A stretch of DNA of 64,000 bases from Acholoe squamosa (Eukaryota > Annelida > Polychaeta > Phyllodocida > Polynoidae): NCBI GenBank assembly GCA_949317995.1, contig OX439036.1:105689669-105753668 (forward strand), written 5' to 3'. Both the position numbers and the translations under genes were made by a program. The notes beneath the pieces were generated by a model. That model did no database searches, was not told the DNA's origin, and worked only from the letters and a program-made list of their open reading frames with translations. This document shows, one piece after another, positions 1 to 9,445 of this stretch (the first letter of the stretch is position 1; the number at the start of each line of letters is the position of its first letter).

Positions 1-98
1 TTTCACAGGAGGACACCTCCCACACAATCGACCATAAAATCCCCCACCACATAACCCAATTGCTGATATGACTCACAAACTCAATCCCCCCATCACAT

Positions 99-110
99 CT
101 CTTTTACAGA
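99..110 (+). promoter_or_regulatory. splice acceptor before env
   Basis: A pyrimidine-rich stretch ends in TTTTACAG at 102-109, and the env hydrophobic leader starts at once in frame. This fits a spliced subgenomic env mRNA. Position and consensus are visible; use of the site is inferred. Confidence 0.6.
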
Positions 111-2799
111 GCCGCAGTACCTCTAATAGTGCTGTGTATCCTCTTCAACCTCACCAATGGATCACAGGACAAGGAGTTACCACAAAGGATCGTATTCAGA
201 CCAAATTATGGAGCACTGTTTACCCAGTTACCACAGCCCCTAATCTCAAATTTCATGGACTACCCCCTAGTTTTCAGTCTGAACATCTCCCTGTCCCCCA
301 ACCTCCAAAGACCTGATAAAGTGTCAACCCTACTTAAGCCCGGCACCCCACCATACATTACCCAAACAGCCAACAATCTGGACACATTGATTAGCACCCT
401 ATTTGACAAAACCCAAAATTCATTAGACCTTTTGATTAATTTAATTTCCAACCCCAGGAACCGTCAGGCCAGAAATGCCCCAGGACAAATCATTGGCGAT
501 ATTCTCAGAGCAACCCTAGGCCTGGGAACCCAACCTGAAATTGACCTTCTAAACGCTGACATTTCTGACATTGACAGAAGATTGGCCACTAAAATGCATG
601 TGGTTGAATTAGCCACCCATTTTCTATTAAATATCTCAGAATACAATTACAATTCCCTAAACATTCTATCTGAATTCCAAAATGATACTGACGACGCACT
701 GTCCCTGCTGGCCCAAAATCTAAAAACATTAGATTCCAACCTTTCAAACATTATTTTAAATTTAGAATCCCAAGCCAGACAGGACACCTTTTATTCCATG
801 TTATTTTCTGCAGCAAACTCACAAATTGAGTCACTAATCGACCTTCAGGAGGATCTAGACATTTTATTAAGTGCCATAAACAGCTTAATGGAGGGCGAGC
901 TCCCTCCCAACTTAATTTCCCATGACACCCTCAGGTCAGGCCTAAACAACCTCTCCAGCGCCTTGAGTAGCGCCCACCAAGGCATATCAATCCTTGACAT
1001 ACCCATAGGTCATTACTATAAAAGACGAGTAAGTGCCCAGTGGAGTGACCCCTCCACCCTCTTCATCTCACTACCCATACCCATAGGACTAGGGGATAAT
1101 GTTTACACCCTATTCAGAACTGAAACCTTTCCAGTCCCCTTTGACACATCAGATGTTAACTCTACAGGTTACACCCTGGTACAGCCCCTACCCCCCTACA
1201 TAGCCATGTCCCCCAGCCACGCCCATTTCATGGAGCTTCAGCAGGCAGACTTAGACCTATGTACACAAGACACCTTCATCAGCTGTAACCTACCCCTCCC
1301 CCTGCTATCACCTCTACACCCCACCTGCACTCTGTCCCTACTCCTGGACCTACCTGATGCAGTGCACCACACCTGCAGTTTCACTGCACACATGGCTGCA
1401 CCCATACCCAACCTAATCAAACCCATTTCTAGGTCAACATATCTCATGATCACTAGTAAATCGCCATTTTACTTACAGTGTCACAATGCGGGACAAATCC
1501 CAATGATCAATGCAGCATACTCAGTCATGTCAGTACCATGCCTATGCTCTATTAAGAATGCAGGCATGGTTATGATCAATTCAAATATAACCTGCGTACA
1601 AAATATAACACTGGAACCCATGGCCATGAGCCCCATAAACTTACCACTATGGCGACATTTTGGTTCACCTCCAGCTAACATATCAGGCGTTACCATGACA
1701 ACCGTGCCACGGTCCCTGGAACTACCTAACTTCCAGCGTCTCAAATCCTTACACAACCAAAAAATAGTACCCTTAATTAAAAGCGTACTCACCCTCAGAC
1801 GAGCAGCCAAAGGTCTGTCAGATGAGCCTTCTCTTCTGTCAGCAAGTTCACTAACACACCTTGGTTACCATTTGGAATATTCGATCTGGTTCCACTTAGT
1901 GACCCCTCTGATTGCCATCCTCTGTTGTGCAATGACATGCCAGATCCAGATGCGCGTGTCACGCCTGGCTCAGTTGGTGACAGTCCATCTAGCACTCAAC
2001 ACACCCAGAATGGCGGATGCAGCGACCTGGCAGAATCTCAAGGATCTGATCAACAAGGCCAACAACAACTGGCCCTCGACACCCACACAACAGCCCGTGG
2101 AGCAAAGCCTGGAATTTATCCAAACTCCTGGACGCTACGATGTGATGTGGGCAATCGGCTCCGTCCTGATCATCTTGTACCTGGCCCGCCTCTTCATCTC
2201 CAGATGCTGCAGACACTGGCCACACTGTAGGCAAGACGAATCCGATGGCTTGCCCCAGTTTGTCCTCCGCATCCACTCCCAGGGCAGAACATACGAGTTT
2301 GTTGTGGGAACCATGATTTTCGGCTCCAACCTATGGCCACCCTTCATTAAGGCCCCTAAAATTGGAAAGCCCCGCCTCACTAGGCCCTTTGGCCGCCACC
2401 TGGATCTCAACTGGAAGGCCAGGGTCAGCTTCATAATTGGCGCTCAATTAAGAGTGGTGCAGCTCGAGAGATACCCTCGCTGCCCTCTTTTCTGGAGACT
2501 ACCCCTCTACAGGATCCTAAATGGGAAGCCACATGTTATGACCCTGGTCATCAAATCCAAGACCCAGCCAGATTTCCAGCTGACCCCAGGATATGAGACA
2601 ATCGAAGACACCAACATCCCAGAAATCCCCAGGATCCAGGCCCCCAGCAGCCCCAGCCCCAGGCCCAGGGGTACCCAAAATCCCAGCGGCCAGGTGGAGC
2701 TAACTAAATTCACACCAAAGGACTACCAACCCCCTAAGGACATGTACGTGTTCGACCCCACCCTGGAGGATATATCTACCAAATTCCCACCAGAAATCG
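110..2799 (+). CDS. env: Env fusion glycoprotein, baculovirus F / errantivirus type, first coding exon
   Basis: Open for about 897 codons without a stop. No ATG opens it: the in-frame stop is at 69-71 and the hydrophobic leader starts straight after an AG acceptor (108-109), so the start codon probably comes from a spliced leader, as in errantiviruses. Numbering residues from position 129: leader 1-9; F2 to about 115; cleavage motif RQAR at 112-115; fusion-peptide-like glycine/hydrophobic segment 117-133; long helical region 135-285. The block at 238-275 (LDILLSAI, then GELPPNLI) matches the motif before the head of baculovirus F1. A cysteine-rich ectodomain (378-489) and about eight N-glycosylation sequons follow. 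The membrane anchor is at 586-605. F proteins normally stop soon after this. Here about 285 more residues follow, with a second membrane segment (671-691), a beta-rich stretch (708-810) and a proline-rich stretch (830-870). The frame runs on to 3023 if unspliced. An LTR element's env is the best reading; host domestication is possible. Confidence 0.85.
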
Positions 2800-2805
2800 G
2801 TATGT
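2797..2805 (+). promoter_or_regulatory. splice donor ending the env exon
   Basis: TCG followed by GTATGT is a near-perfect 5' splice site. It leaves one base of a codon (phase 1). The read-through sequence after it (2800-3023) looks non-coding: low-complexity C runs and repeated TGTGGGGATACCC motifs at 2850 and 2985. This supports exon end at 2799 rather than the stop at 3021-3023. Confidence 0.6.
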
Positions 2806-3194
2806 TTATTTTTCCGTTCAAAATCCTTAAGGTCCGTGTCTTGATTTATGTGGGGATACCCACATGTCTTCGTAGCCAAAATCGTTCTACAGCCACCGGC
2901 CACCCCTATTTTTTTCATATAATGGAACCGACCAACCATACCACAGCACACGACCGGATAGCCACACACAGGATAACACATCCTATGTGGGGATACCCCA
3001 CCCCCCCCCTACCCCACAGATAACCCAGCCCGGCGATGCCGAGCCATGCCTCATCTCATTCCAGACTCCCATCCCATACCCCGTCAGTCTTATCAGCATA
3101 ACAAACATAGCCCCATTAAAACAAACATACCGCCACATACCTATACAATAGAAGCCCCACTGACCCAATTTTGAATGTTGCATAGCGGATCACA

Positions 3195-3255
3195 AACGTC
3201 AAGTGCTGACGCTGCGTCTGGGCATTTTTCGCGCCAAACGCAGCGTCATGACGTT
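3195..3255 (+). other. long RNA/DNA hairpin inside the candidate intron
   Basis: The arms AACGTCA + TGACGCTGCGT (3195-3217, with a 5-base bulge) pair with ACGCAGCGTCATGACGTT (3238-3255). That makes 18 paired bases around a 20-base loop. It is GC-rich in AT-richer surroundings. It could be a structured RNA export or packaging element or a bound palindrome; function is unknown. Confidence 0.6.
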
Positions 3256-3518
3256 GCCGAGCGTCCCCAGTACCGAAACCAGTCACCAAATGCAAATTTT
3301 TCGCACGTGATCACGCTCACATGACAATACGCATAACCAAATAAACGTCCACACGTGGTGTGCACGCCAATACAATAACATATGCACGTGTTCATATTGA
3401 CAATAGACTTGCAACATACCCCGACTTACCACTCCCCGATCACTATACCAATCTGATTCAGACAACACCGGCACCCAATTTACAAGCCCCAAAATTTATA
3501 ACAAAACTCAGTACTGGT

Positions 3519-3712
3519 GATCACAGACGCTATATTATAAGTAATCAGTGACAATCAGAAGGCTCCTCAGGCCACGGGTATAATAAGATCACAGTCTCTG
3601 ATCACAGTCAAAATCACAGGGTAATCACAGATCTCTGATTCAGCGTCTGTCATGATCTTCCGGCCTCAGGCACCTTTCCAACTCACGGACCCATCTCAGC
3701 CTGGAAAATAAA
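3519..3712 (+). promoter_or_regulatory. promoter-like cluster with ATCACAG repeats, TATA-like boxes and AATAAA
   Basis: ATCACAG occurs five times (3520, 3588, 3601, 3613, 3624). TATA-like sequences lie at 3531-3540 and 3579-3587, and AATAAA at 3707-3712. The layout could be an internal promoter, as spumaviruses have, or part of a second LTR. The TATA-to-AATAAA distance resembles that in the LTR at 6721, but I see no sequence similarity. Speculative. Confidence 0.3.
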
Positions 3713-4711
3713 ATTCGCCCCGTTAGATCAAAAACATCCACCACCCCAGTTGGACAAACTGAATTCAGAAATTCAAAATTACACGAGACTGACCTCAACT
3801 CAGCAAGTACCAGACAGGCACTCTCCGGTGTCCCCGCCGCCTCGGCCATCGCCTCCCTTGAAGGCCCGACACCGGTAAGGCCCGTTAAAAACGTGGACCC
3901 ACACATAGACAAAGCTGAAACAAACACGGAGACCTCACTTTACTAACCTTCCTCCCCAAAAATCGAAGCCAAAAATTCCTCTAGAAAAGTCCCCACGTAC
4001 TCACCCCAGCGGCCACATGTAGACAGCCAGGCAGAACAGAGCCCCAGAGGGCATAACCACCCAGCTCACGCTCAGCAACATGTCTCCTTTTTCTGCGTTT
4101 CTTTTCGAGCTCCAAATCTCTCAAATCTTAACCACGATCTGCCCGCTTCAAAAATTTCTACAGCCTATGACATCATAATGCAATTCATCGCCTTTTATAC
4201 TAGGCCTAGCCGCAGAAAAATCAAGTCGTTTTTCAAACCTAACTTTCGAACCCAAACCCAGGCAAATCCTTCAAGATTTCATCGTCACACCATCCAGCCA
4301 TGAAAATTTTCGAGACCCCCCCCAGACCCATCTCAACCCTGAAGGGTTGGTGCAAGTCTACATCTCTCATTTACCGTAAACTCATAGGCCTTAACGTAAA
4401 TCCCATACATTAACCAAACGCTGTACAGACGCTGGCGCAGTGGCGCCTCTCGGTGTTATTTTTCCGAACTAAAATCCGAGACGGAGCAGCGTACGGCCCA
4501 GCGACCGTCCGCTGGCGCCGCCAGGTGTGTAGCATTGGAATTAACATAGAGTCCTTGGATACGGCCTCCCGCCCAGCTCCAAACCTAAACCTTTGCTTCT
4601 GTATGGTACTCCCAAGTGTCGACTTAACCAATTTTTAGCACCATGAGTTAATCTTGGTATTTTTGTGGACCTGATTGTGAACCATACAACCTGACACAGT
4701 CTCTAATGCCT

Positions 4712-4755
4712 TGTTTTCTCTGCTCTATGTTGTTTTCTGAACAGGTCAACGCGAG
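4712..4755 (+). promoter_or_regulatory. pyrimidine tract with tandem splice acceptors
   Basis: A T/C-rich tract (TTGTTTTCTCTGCTC, then TTGTTTTCTGAACAG) leads to an AG at 4743-4744, with a second AG at 4754-4755. Joined to the donor at 2799, the 4755 site opens the 208-codon frame and the 4744 site opens a different, shorter frame. Alternative use of two AGs 11 bases apart would therefore switch the reading frame. Confidence 0.5.
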
Positions 4756-4983
4756 ATGACTGGGACCAGTCCAACACCGACGAAGCCGGCCCCGAAAGAC
4801 CAGACACCTCCTCAGCCGAAAAATACCCAGGTCAGGAAACCAGTTACCATCAATACTCAGGAGGAACGAACCCTAATGGCGGCAGCGGAAATACACGCAG
4901 CAGAAGGGCCGACACCCCCATCCCAGAGGCCCGCTACAACTGGAGGAGCAACCCCCGCACCCCAGCAAGGCCAAAATGCCTAA
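4756..4983 (+). CDS. overlapping 75-residue ORF in the second exon
   Basis: ATG at 4756 lies directly after the second acceptor AG. The product is lysine/proline/threonine-rich with no hydrophobic segment and ends at 4981-4983, inside the longer frame. It could be expressed from its own ATG, or through the 4744 acceptor as an alternative Env C-terminus. Overlap with a better ORF makes chance likely. Confidence 0.2.
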   Translation: MTGTSPTPTKPAPKDQTPPQPKNTQVRKPVTINTQEERTLMAAAEIHAAEGPTPPSQRPATTGGATPAPQQGQNA

Positions 4984-5384
4984 TAGCAGGATGCAGACTG
5001 TGCTCCAGCACCCCTGAGGGTTTTGTCTGCCCCTGCTCCTACACAGGCATCAAGTTCAGACCCCTAGTATCCCAGAGACACTACACCACCACCACCTTCA
5101 CCAATAGCACCTCAAACCTAGATCACCAGGACAACAAAAATGACAATAGCTCCGAGTCTGAAGACTCTGACTCTTCAACCTCTACTTCTGCCGAACCAGG
5201 CAACCTGGCCTCGGTGGAAGAGGATTTTAGAGACATAGATTTAGACCCCAGCACTCCTATTAAAAGAGCTGCACTCAGAAGGAAGTGGGCAAGAGGCAGA
5301 TTCTACATAAGAACCCCCAGACCCCACCCTAACCTACCCCCCTCCAGTGTCAGTGCTGGAGACAGTAAACCATGGAAACATTAA
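4756..5384 (+). CDS. second coding exon: Cys-cluster, acidic and basic segments (Env tail or accessory regulator)
   Basis: The frame with codons from 4758 runs 208 residues to TAA at 5382-5384 with no ATG near its start, so it needs splicing. From the env donor it is in frame through the acceptor at 4755. Seen in order: acidic/proline N-terminus; arginine-rich segment (about 48-74); five cysteines spaced C-x4-C-x2-C-x8-C-x-C (75-94); threonine-rich stretch; acidic serine-rich stretch (129-160) with CK2-like sites; basic stretch KRAALRRKWARGR (170-182). No membrane segment. Base use is C- and A-rich like the env exon, linking the two. It could be a cytoplasmic Env tail. The Cys-cluster, acidic and nuclear-signal-like layout also fits an accessory nuclear regulator made by other splicing. 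No family recognised. Confidence 0.6.
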
Positions 5385-6696
5385 TATTCAGAAAGTCATG
5401 TAAACCCCTCCGAATTCAATTACGAATCAGTGTCATTCTTACCTTCCTTCCATATTTATCGATTGTAGGGACACAATTTAAAACGCCCCCCCCCAAGAAC
5501 CACAGTACCGCTTTCATTTGTATGTGACCTTTAATTCGATCTGCAAGGTTCACACGATTTCTCCACGATTGTAAAAATAAAACCAAACTCATATTGTACC
5601 ATCTTAACCAATAAACCACCATACATTTACTTGTAAAAACTCTGTGTAAGCTTAGAGTTGACCTGGCTGGCAGATCAACCCTAGCTTTCAGGTGCCACAG
5701 AGCCCCCATCCCTCTTTTCAAGCCCAACCATGTCATTGTATTTATGGGTTTTAGCCTCAGTAGAAAACCATGTGTGAAAAATGTTTTGAAATATTTATTG
5801 TCTCAAGAAGTTGAACATCCAGAGCCTGTAATTTCCACTACTAAAATTCTACAGAATGCCACCTCGGCAAGCCTTTCAACCCCAAAAGTAACAAGAGACA
5901 ACTACCTCGGGCCAAATGCCCCCTTTTCCAAAAATCCAAAATTTTTTTTAGAAATTTCACATTTTCACCAACCTCTCGGCTCTGGGTGAACAGTTTCTCC
6001 TTGCATGCAAGTTTGTGTTTTCAATTATTTTATGTACAAGCTAGTCCAAAAGAGATCTTCGGTCACATCTTACTGTATGTCACTGATGATCGTCACCTCG
6101 CCCATATATGTAGCTTAGCAGTGATACCACTACTGCCCAGCTCAATCATTAACTTATTTGTTAAAACCTCGTATGTAAGGACAGCATGTACATATTTTCA
6201 CCTTATTTAAAACCTCTTTCAAACAATCTGTGCTTTTATACCGCTGATGTATTTGTAATTTTATACCGTATATTTTTATACTGGATATAGAAAATGTATT
6301 TTGACAATGTATGATGAACAAGACAGACCTAGTCATGCCCCTACTACCCTGCTCAGCCAGAGCAGTCTTAGTACCCTTAGCATCTATTCTTGTAGTGTTC
6401 AAGCCAGATTATTTTGAATTAGTTCACAGAGTTTGCCTCAATTGAGAGGATGCAAGTTCAAGTAGTTTTAGCTAAGAAAAATATCAGTTGTTATCCAAGC
6501 TCCTATGTTTTGTACCAACTACTACCGGTAGAACCAAATATTGTACCCCCTTTTCACAAGAAACTTGGTAATATCAATCTTTACCCAGCGCTGAACATCT
6601 TTTCAGCCCCCTATTTCACATCTTATACTTGAGCATGTCAATGGACTTGATATAGACTCTCATTCCTTATAATTATACTCCCTTTAACCTCATGCA
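5385..6696 (+). other. untranslated stretch between second exon and LTR
   Basis: Composition becomes AT-rich straight after the stop at 5384. Only short ORFs (up to 106 codons, on the minus strand) are present and none shows a domain or coding look. The 12-mer TGTCAATGGACT at 6636 recurs at the LTR start (6721), which hints at a small duplication. Perhaps a long 3' UTR or decayed accessory region. Confidence 0.4.
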
Positions 6697-6720
6697 GAGA
6701 TGAGTGGGAATGTGGGGATA
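6697..6720 (+). promoter_or_regulatory. polypurine-tract-like sequence before the LTR
   Basis: A purine-rich run (AGAGATGAGTGGGAATGTGG and GGATA) ends exactly at the LTR start. It is interrupted by four T, so it is a weak but correctly placed plus-strand primer candidate. Confidence 0.4.
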
Positions 6721-6859
6721 TGTCAATGGACTATTCTATGTATTATAATTATGAACGACATACTCAAACCAAACTGGCCAAGCTACCCCCTAGTTCAAAC
6801 CAAGGTCAACCTATTTTTAGCTTGGCAGGGTGAAGAGTTCACACCTGCCCTCCTCCAGT

Positions 6860-7071
6860 GGGAAATCCCCAGGCTCCCTCCTGTGGATCCCCCACTGGAG
6901 AACTCAACTATTTTTAGATTCACCTAGCCAATAGGAGCAGCTCACCCCTCCTACCACAGATTGGGACTGAGCAGAACCACCGACTCAGCATATTTGAGTC
7001 GCTCCCTATACTAAAAATAGAAAGTACAGAAATAGACACGACGTCATCTGGGCTTGCTCCTGACTATATAA
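6860..7071 (+). promoter_or_regulatory. U3 promoter: kappaB-like, CCAAT, CRE-like, TATA
   Basis: GGGAAATCCC fits the Rel/NF-kB consensus GGGRNNYYCC. CCAAT lies 133 bp upstream of TATATAA, and GACGTCAT about 20 bp upstream of it. The spacing is typical of an RNA polymerase II promoter and suggests response to stress or immune signalling (inference). Confidence 0.6.
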
Positions 7072-7216
7072 CCTAGTCAGGATCAAGCCTCAGCATCTTA
7101 TTCTTCTCCAACCTAGACCCTACGACACTCAGGTGCCTTGGCTTAGGATATAGCTTGGTCAGACTGGCGAGTACTATATTGTACACTGTATCAATTACTC
7201 ATCATGCCAATCTTAC

Positions 7217-7222
7217 AATAAA
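7217..7222 (+). terminator. polyadenylation signal AATAAA of the LTR
   Basis: It lies about 150 bases downstream of the TATA box and is followed within 40 bases by TTGTCTGG and CCTGTT, a downstream element of the usual kind. Confidence 0.55.
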
Positions 7223-7291
7223 GCTGGATCATCAACTGAATTGTCTGGACTCCTGTTACCTCACTTCATGACATGTAACGAGACATTGACA

Positions 7292-7658
7292 CTATAATTG
7301 TTCGATATTGGGGAAGGGAATTTGTTATTATATAATGTTTAAAGTAGAGAATAATGCTGCTGTTCTCAAATATATTGTTATTATATATATTATAAATCTT
7401 ATGAATGGTATATATAGTCTTTTGTATAGCTTGGCCGAGACAACATCCCTAGGATGATGGTCAGTCATTAACTTGATAGCCTCGTTTAAAACTAGTTTCC
7501 TGGTGTTACAGATTATTAATATGTGTACCGGTTATATTGTATCTCGAAATGCATCTTACATAATCCAGGAAAATGACCATACCATCGATATATCGGATGA
7601 ATTGTAATACATCTTAGGCTAAATAAAGTTTAAATGTTTCAAAAAAAAAAAAAAAAAA
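7292..7658 (+). mobile_element. retroposed 3' end with AATAAA and poly(A)
   Basis: AATAAA at 7622-7627 is followed 13 bases later by 18 A residues (7641-7658). This is the signature of an inserted cDNA 3' end (processed transcript, LINE or SINE). The 5' limit is not visible, and the AT-rich sequence before it has no coding potential I can recognise. Confidence 0.45.
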
Positions 7659-7665
7659 CTCTTCC

Positions 7666-7973
7666 TGGAGGGTGCTGCTCCTATGAGAAAAGGTAGTTTT
7701 GCCTAAGAAGTGCCTCACCTGCAGCAGTCTCTTTCTTTGTATCCTAACCTTTTCTTTTTGTGTTTCACACAAATGGTCAACACAAGAGCACTTGAAAGAG
7801 TGTGTGCAAAAAGTAGGTATCTCATTGTGCAGCACACATTATATTAAGTAAAGCAGGTGCCTTTTCAGACTTATATGGTGAGTGGAAGTTGGATGGTGAA
7901 ACAGAGCGTAACTTCTTTGGAAAAGAGGGCACCTACACACACCTCTATTTAGCATACGAGCAACACCCTCCTG
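7666..7973 (+). mobile_element. MITE-A copy 1 (diverged)
   Basis: Starts GGAGGGTGCTGCTCC and ends CAACACCCTCC. The interior (GTCCCTTTTGTTGCTCACAAG in other copies) is decayed, making this one of the oldest copies. It follows directly on the poly(A) of the preceding retroposed end. Confidence 0.75.
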
Positions 7974-8092
7974 GGTACAAATCAGTTGCCTACTGTCAGA
8001 GGGTGTCAGACTTACACTCACAAACACAATGTTTTATAAACATCACAAACAACATCAACCAATCAGATTTACCCTTAGCATCATGTGACTAG

Positions 8093-8543
8093 GTTTCCTT
8101 AAAAAGAGGATCATGCATTGCAGTGAAGAGATAAGGGAGCGTCCAGTATGGATAATACTCAGAGATCCTCGGATGCGAAACTAAACCCTCAGATACCAAA
8201 CTAAAACATGAGATACCAGTAAGGAGCAGAGCTGAATCAGCTCAAGCTGAATGACTTTCACTTTTTAGTATTTTCTTTTCAGAATCAGTCTGAATCGGCA
8301 CACGCCAATTTCTTTTACTCACACAAAAACCTGAAAGCTGTGATCTTTTATTTGGATGTCTCTGTTTTTGTTCCATAATTCAGGGTTCTTCATTGAGGTT
8401 AAAAAGAGGCACCAGCAAGAGGACTCAGAGTGAATACAATGTGATCTTTTTAAAAATGCAAGGATTCTTGGATCAGCGAGTGACCATGTGGAAATGAAGG
8501 GGTTTTACTTGGTCAATACAGCCCTGATAATAAATCGCCAAGG
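8093..8543. other. unassigned sequence
   Basis: No repeat family, long ORF or splice pattern recognised. There is a local near-repeat of TCAGAGATCCTCGGATGCGAAACT with the following GATACCAAACT text (8160-8220). Confidence 0.4.
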
Positions 8544-8675
8544 CTACATTAATGCATCATGCTGACCCTACCGAGTTTATATTATATACTCCCATAGGGT
8601 CAGCATATTGCTCCAATGAAGTGCTTGCAAGCAGACTCGCCAGCACTTCATCGGTGCGTCATGCCAACCATCTGT
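8544..8675 (+). repeat. Pal270 fragment (central half)
   Basis: Contains the GCATCATGCTGACCCTA core, a central spacer with ATATAT, the mirrored GGGTCAGCAT and a second AATGAAGTGCT/AGCACTTCAT hairpin. The outer CTTTAAAGG ends are missing on the left. Confidence 0.7.
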
Positions 8676-8810
8676 CTGTATAGACACTAGGTCCTATTCA
8701 GGCTTTTATCCAGACTAATCAAGCGCTAATCGCTCCCTTACCTGGGTAGTTCTAATAAAAACTGTCCCAGACCAGACCAACCTCCCCTCCCCCTACCCCT
8801 AACCCTTTAA

Positions 8811-8892
8811 GGGCCACTGATTCATTAATGCATCATGCCCATTGGACCAATGGGCATGATGCATAAATGCATCACTGGCTTTTAAAGGATTA
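8811..8892 (+). repeat. Pal270 internal-deletion derivative (82-bp hairpin)
   Basis: The left arm AACCCTTTAAGGGCCACTGA, ATGCATCATGCCCATTGG is followed at once by its near-perfect complement. Only the outermost arms of the roughly 270-bp palindrome are kept. Confidence 0.8.
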
Positions 8893-9280
8893 GATCTTTG
8901 TGAATCAGACTATTTTATTGTACCTTCACTGATCAAGTCATGGTCCTACATAGTCTCCTTGGACAAACAGGTTGGGGTCCTAATGGTACCTTTTTATTCT
9001 ACCTTTCTTTCTTTCTCTCCTTATTTTATTTATTTTTATTTTTTTTTTTTGGGGGGGGGTAGTTTGGGGAAAAAGGAGGTGTAAGGACAGTGTCAGTTTG
9101 GGTGTAAATTAAATAACTAAATGTAGTACTTGGCTTCTGAATTTGCACACCTTCAATGCCATTTTGTTCACTCATAAAAATTGAGCGGGTTTCAAAGTTG
9201 GTCAGCCCTTCTGGGATAACCGAAGCCCTATATTGGCTTTCGGAAAAAGCGGTGCGGTAACTACACAGAGAAACAAAATA
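8893..9280. other. unassigned sequence with T/G homopolymer runs
   Basis: Poly-T (9030-9050) and G9 (9051-9059) runs. No coding or repeat signature beyond these. Confidence 0.4.
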
Positions 9281-9281
9281 A

Positions 9282-9445
9282 ACATACTTCAGGGTGGATC
9301 CAGACTCAGTCAATGTCGCCAAAATGAGTATGATAGATACTCAGCCCGACCCTGGCAGAGTGTGCCCCCAAGGATCAGGTTGAGTATCGGATCATACCAT
9401 ACTCATTTTGGTGGCAAAAATGGCTGTATACAGCCTCAAGTTTCT
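9282..9445 (+). mobile_element. MITE-G copy 1 (diverged palindrome)
   Basis: GGATCCAGACTCAGTCAATG, CGCCAAAATGAGTAT and a mirrored ATACTCATTTTGG arm match the palindromic element at 59248-59491. The ends are worn. Confidence 0.65.

Larger units (their letters stand above)
2800..4755 (+). other. candidate env intron / intergenic segment of the retroelement
   Basis: This 1.95-kb stretch lies between a consensus donor and a consensus acceptor pair. Short ORFs on either strand show no recognisable domains. It contains a strong hairpin (3195-3255), a promoter-like cluster (3519-3712) and a further donor-like GTAAGG at 3875. If the element is retroviral, unspliced genomic RNA must keep this segment, as with the env/tat-rev introns of complex retroviruses. 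An alternative is that an LTR boundary or another insertion lies here; I saw no clear TG...CA repeat with the LTR at 6721. Confidence 0.45.
6721..7291 (+). repeat. retroviral-type long terminal repeat (3' LTR)
   Basis: This 571-bp segment starts TGTCAATG and ends CATTGACA, a perfect 8-bp terminal inverted repeat with canonical TG...CA ends. It has U3-R-U5 order: kappaB-like GGGAAATCCC (6860-6869), CCAAT (6928-6932), CRE-like GACGTCAT (7040-7047), TATATAA (7065-7071), probable start near 7093, AATAAA (7217-7222), then a GT-rich stretch. R would be about 140 bp. Only one copy is in the window, so LTR identity and target duplication cannot be tested. It lies downstream of env on the same strand, which fits a 3' LTR. 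Confidence 0.7.

Noticed and set aside
2800-3023. Read-through C-terminus of Env to the stop at 3021-3023
   Set aside because: It enters low-complexity DNA with repeated TGTGGGGATACCC and crosses a consensus donor; splicing at 2799 is the better model, although unspliced use cannot be excluded.
2850-3950. A 3' LTR beginning at TGTGGGGATACCC and overlapping the end of env
   Set aside because: TATA and AATAAA motifs occur at plausible places, but no matching CA end or inverted ends were found, and the LTR at 6721-7291 has clear ends.
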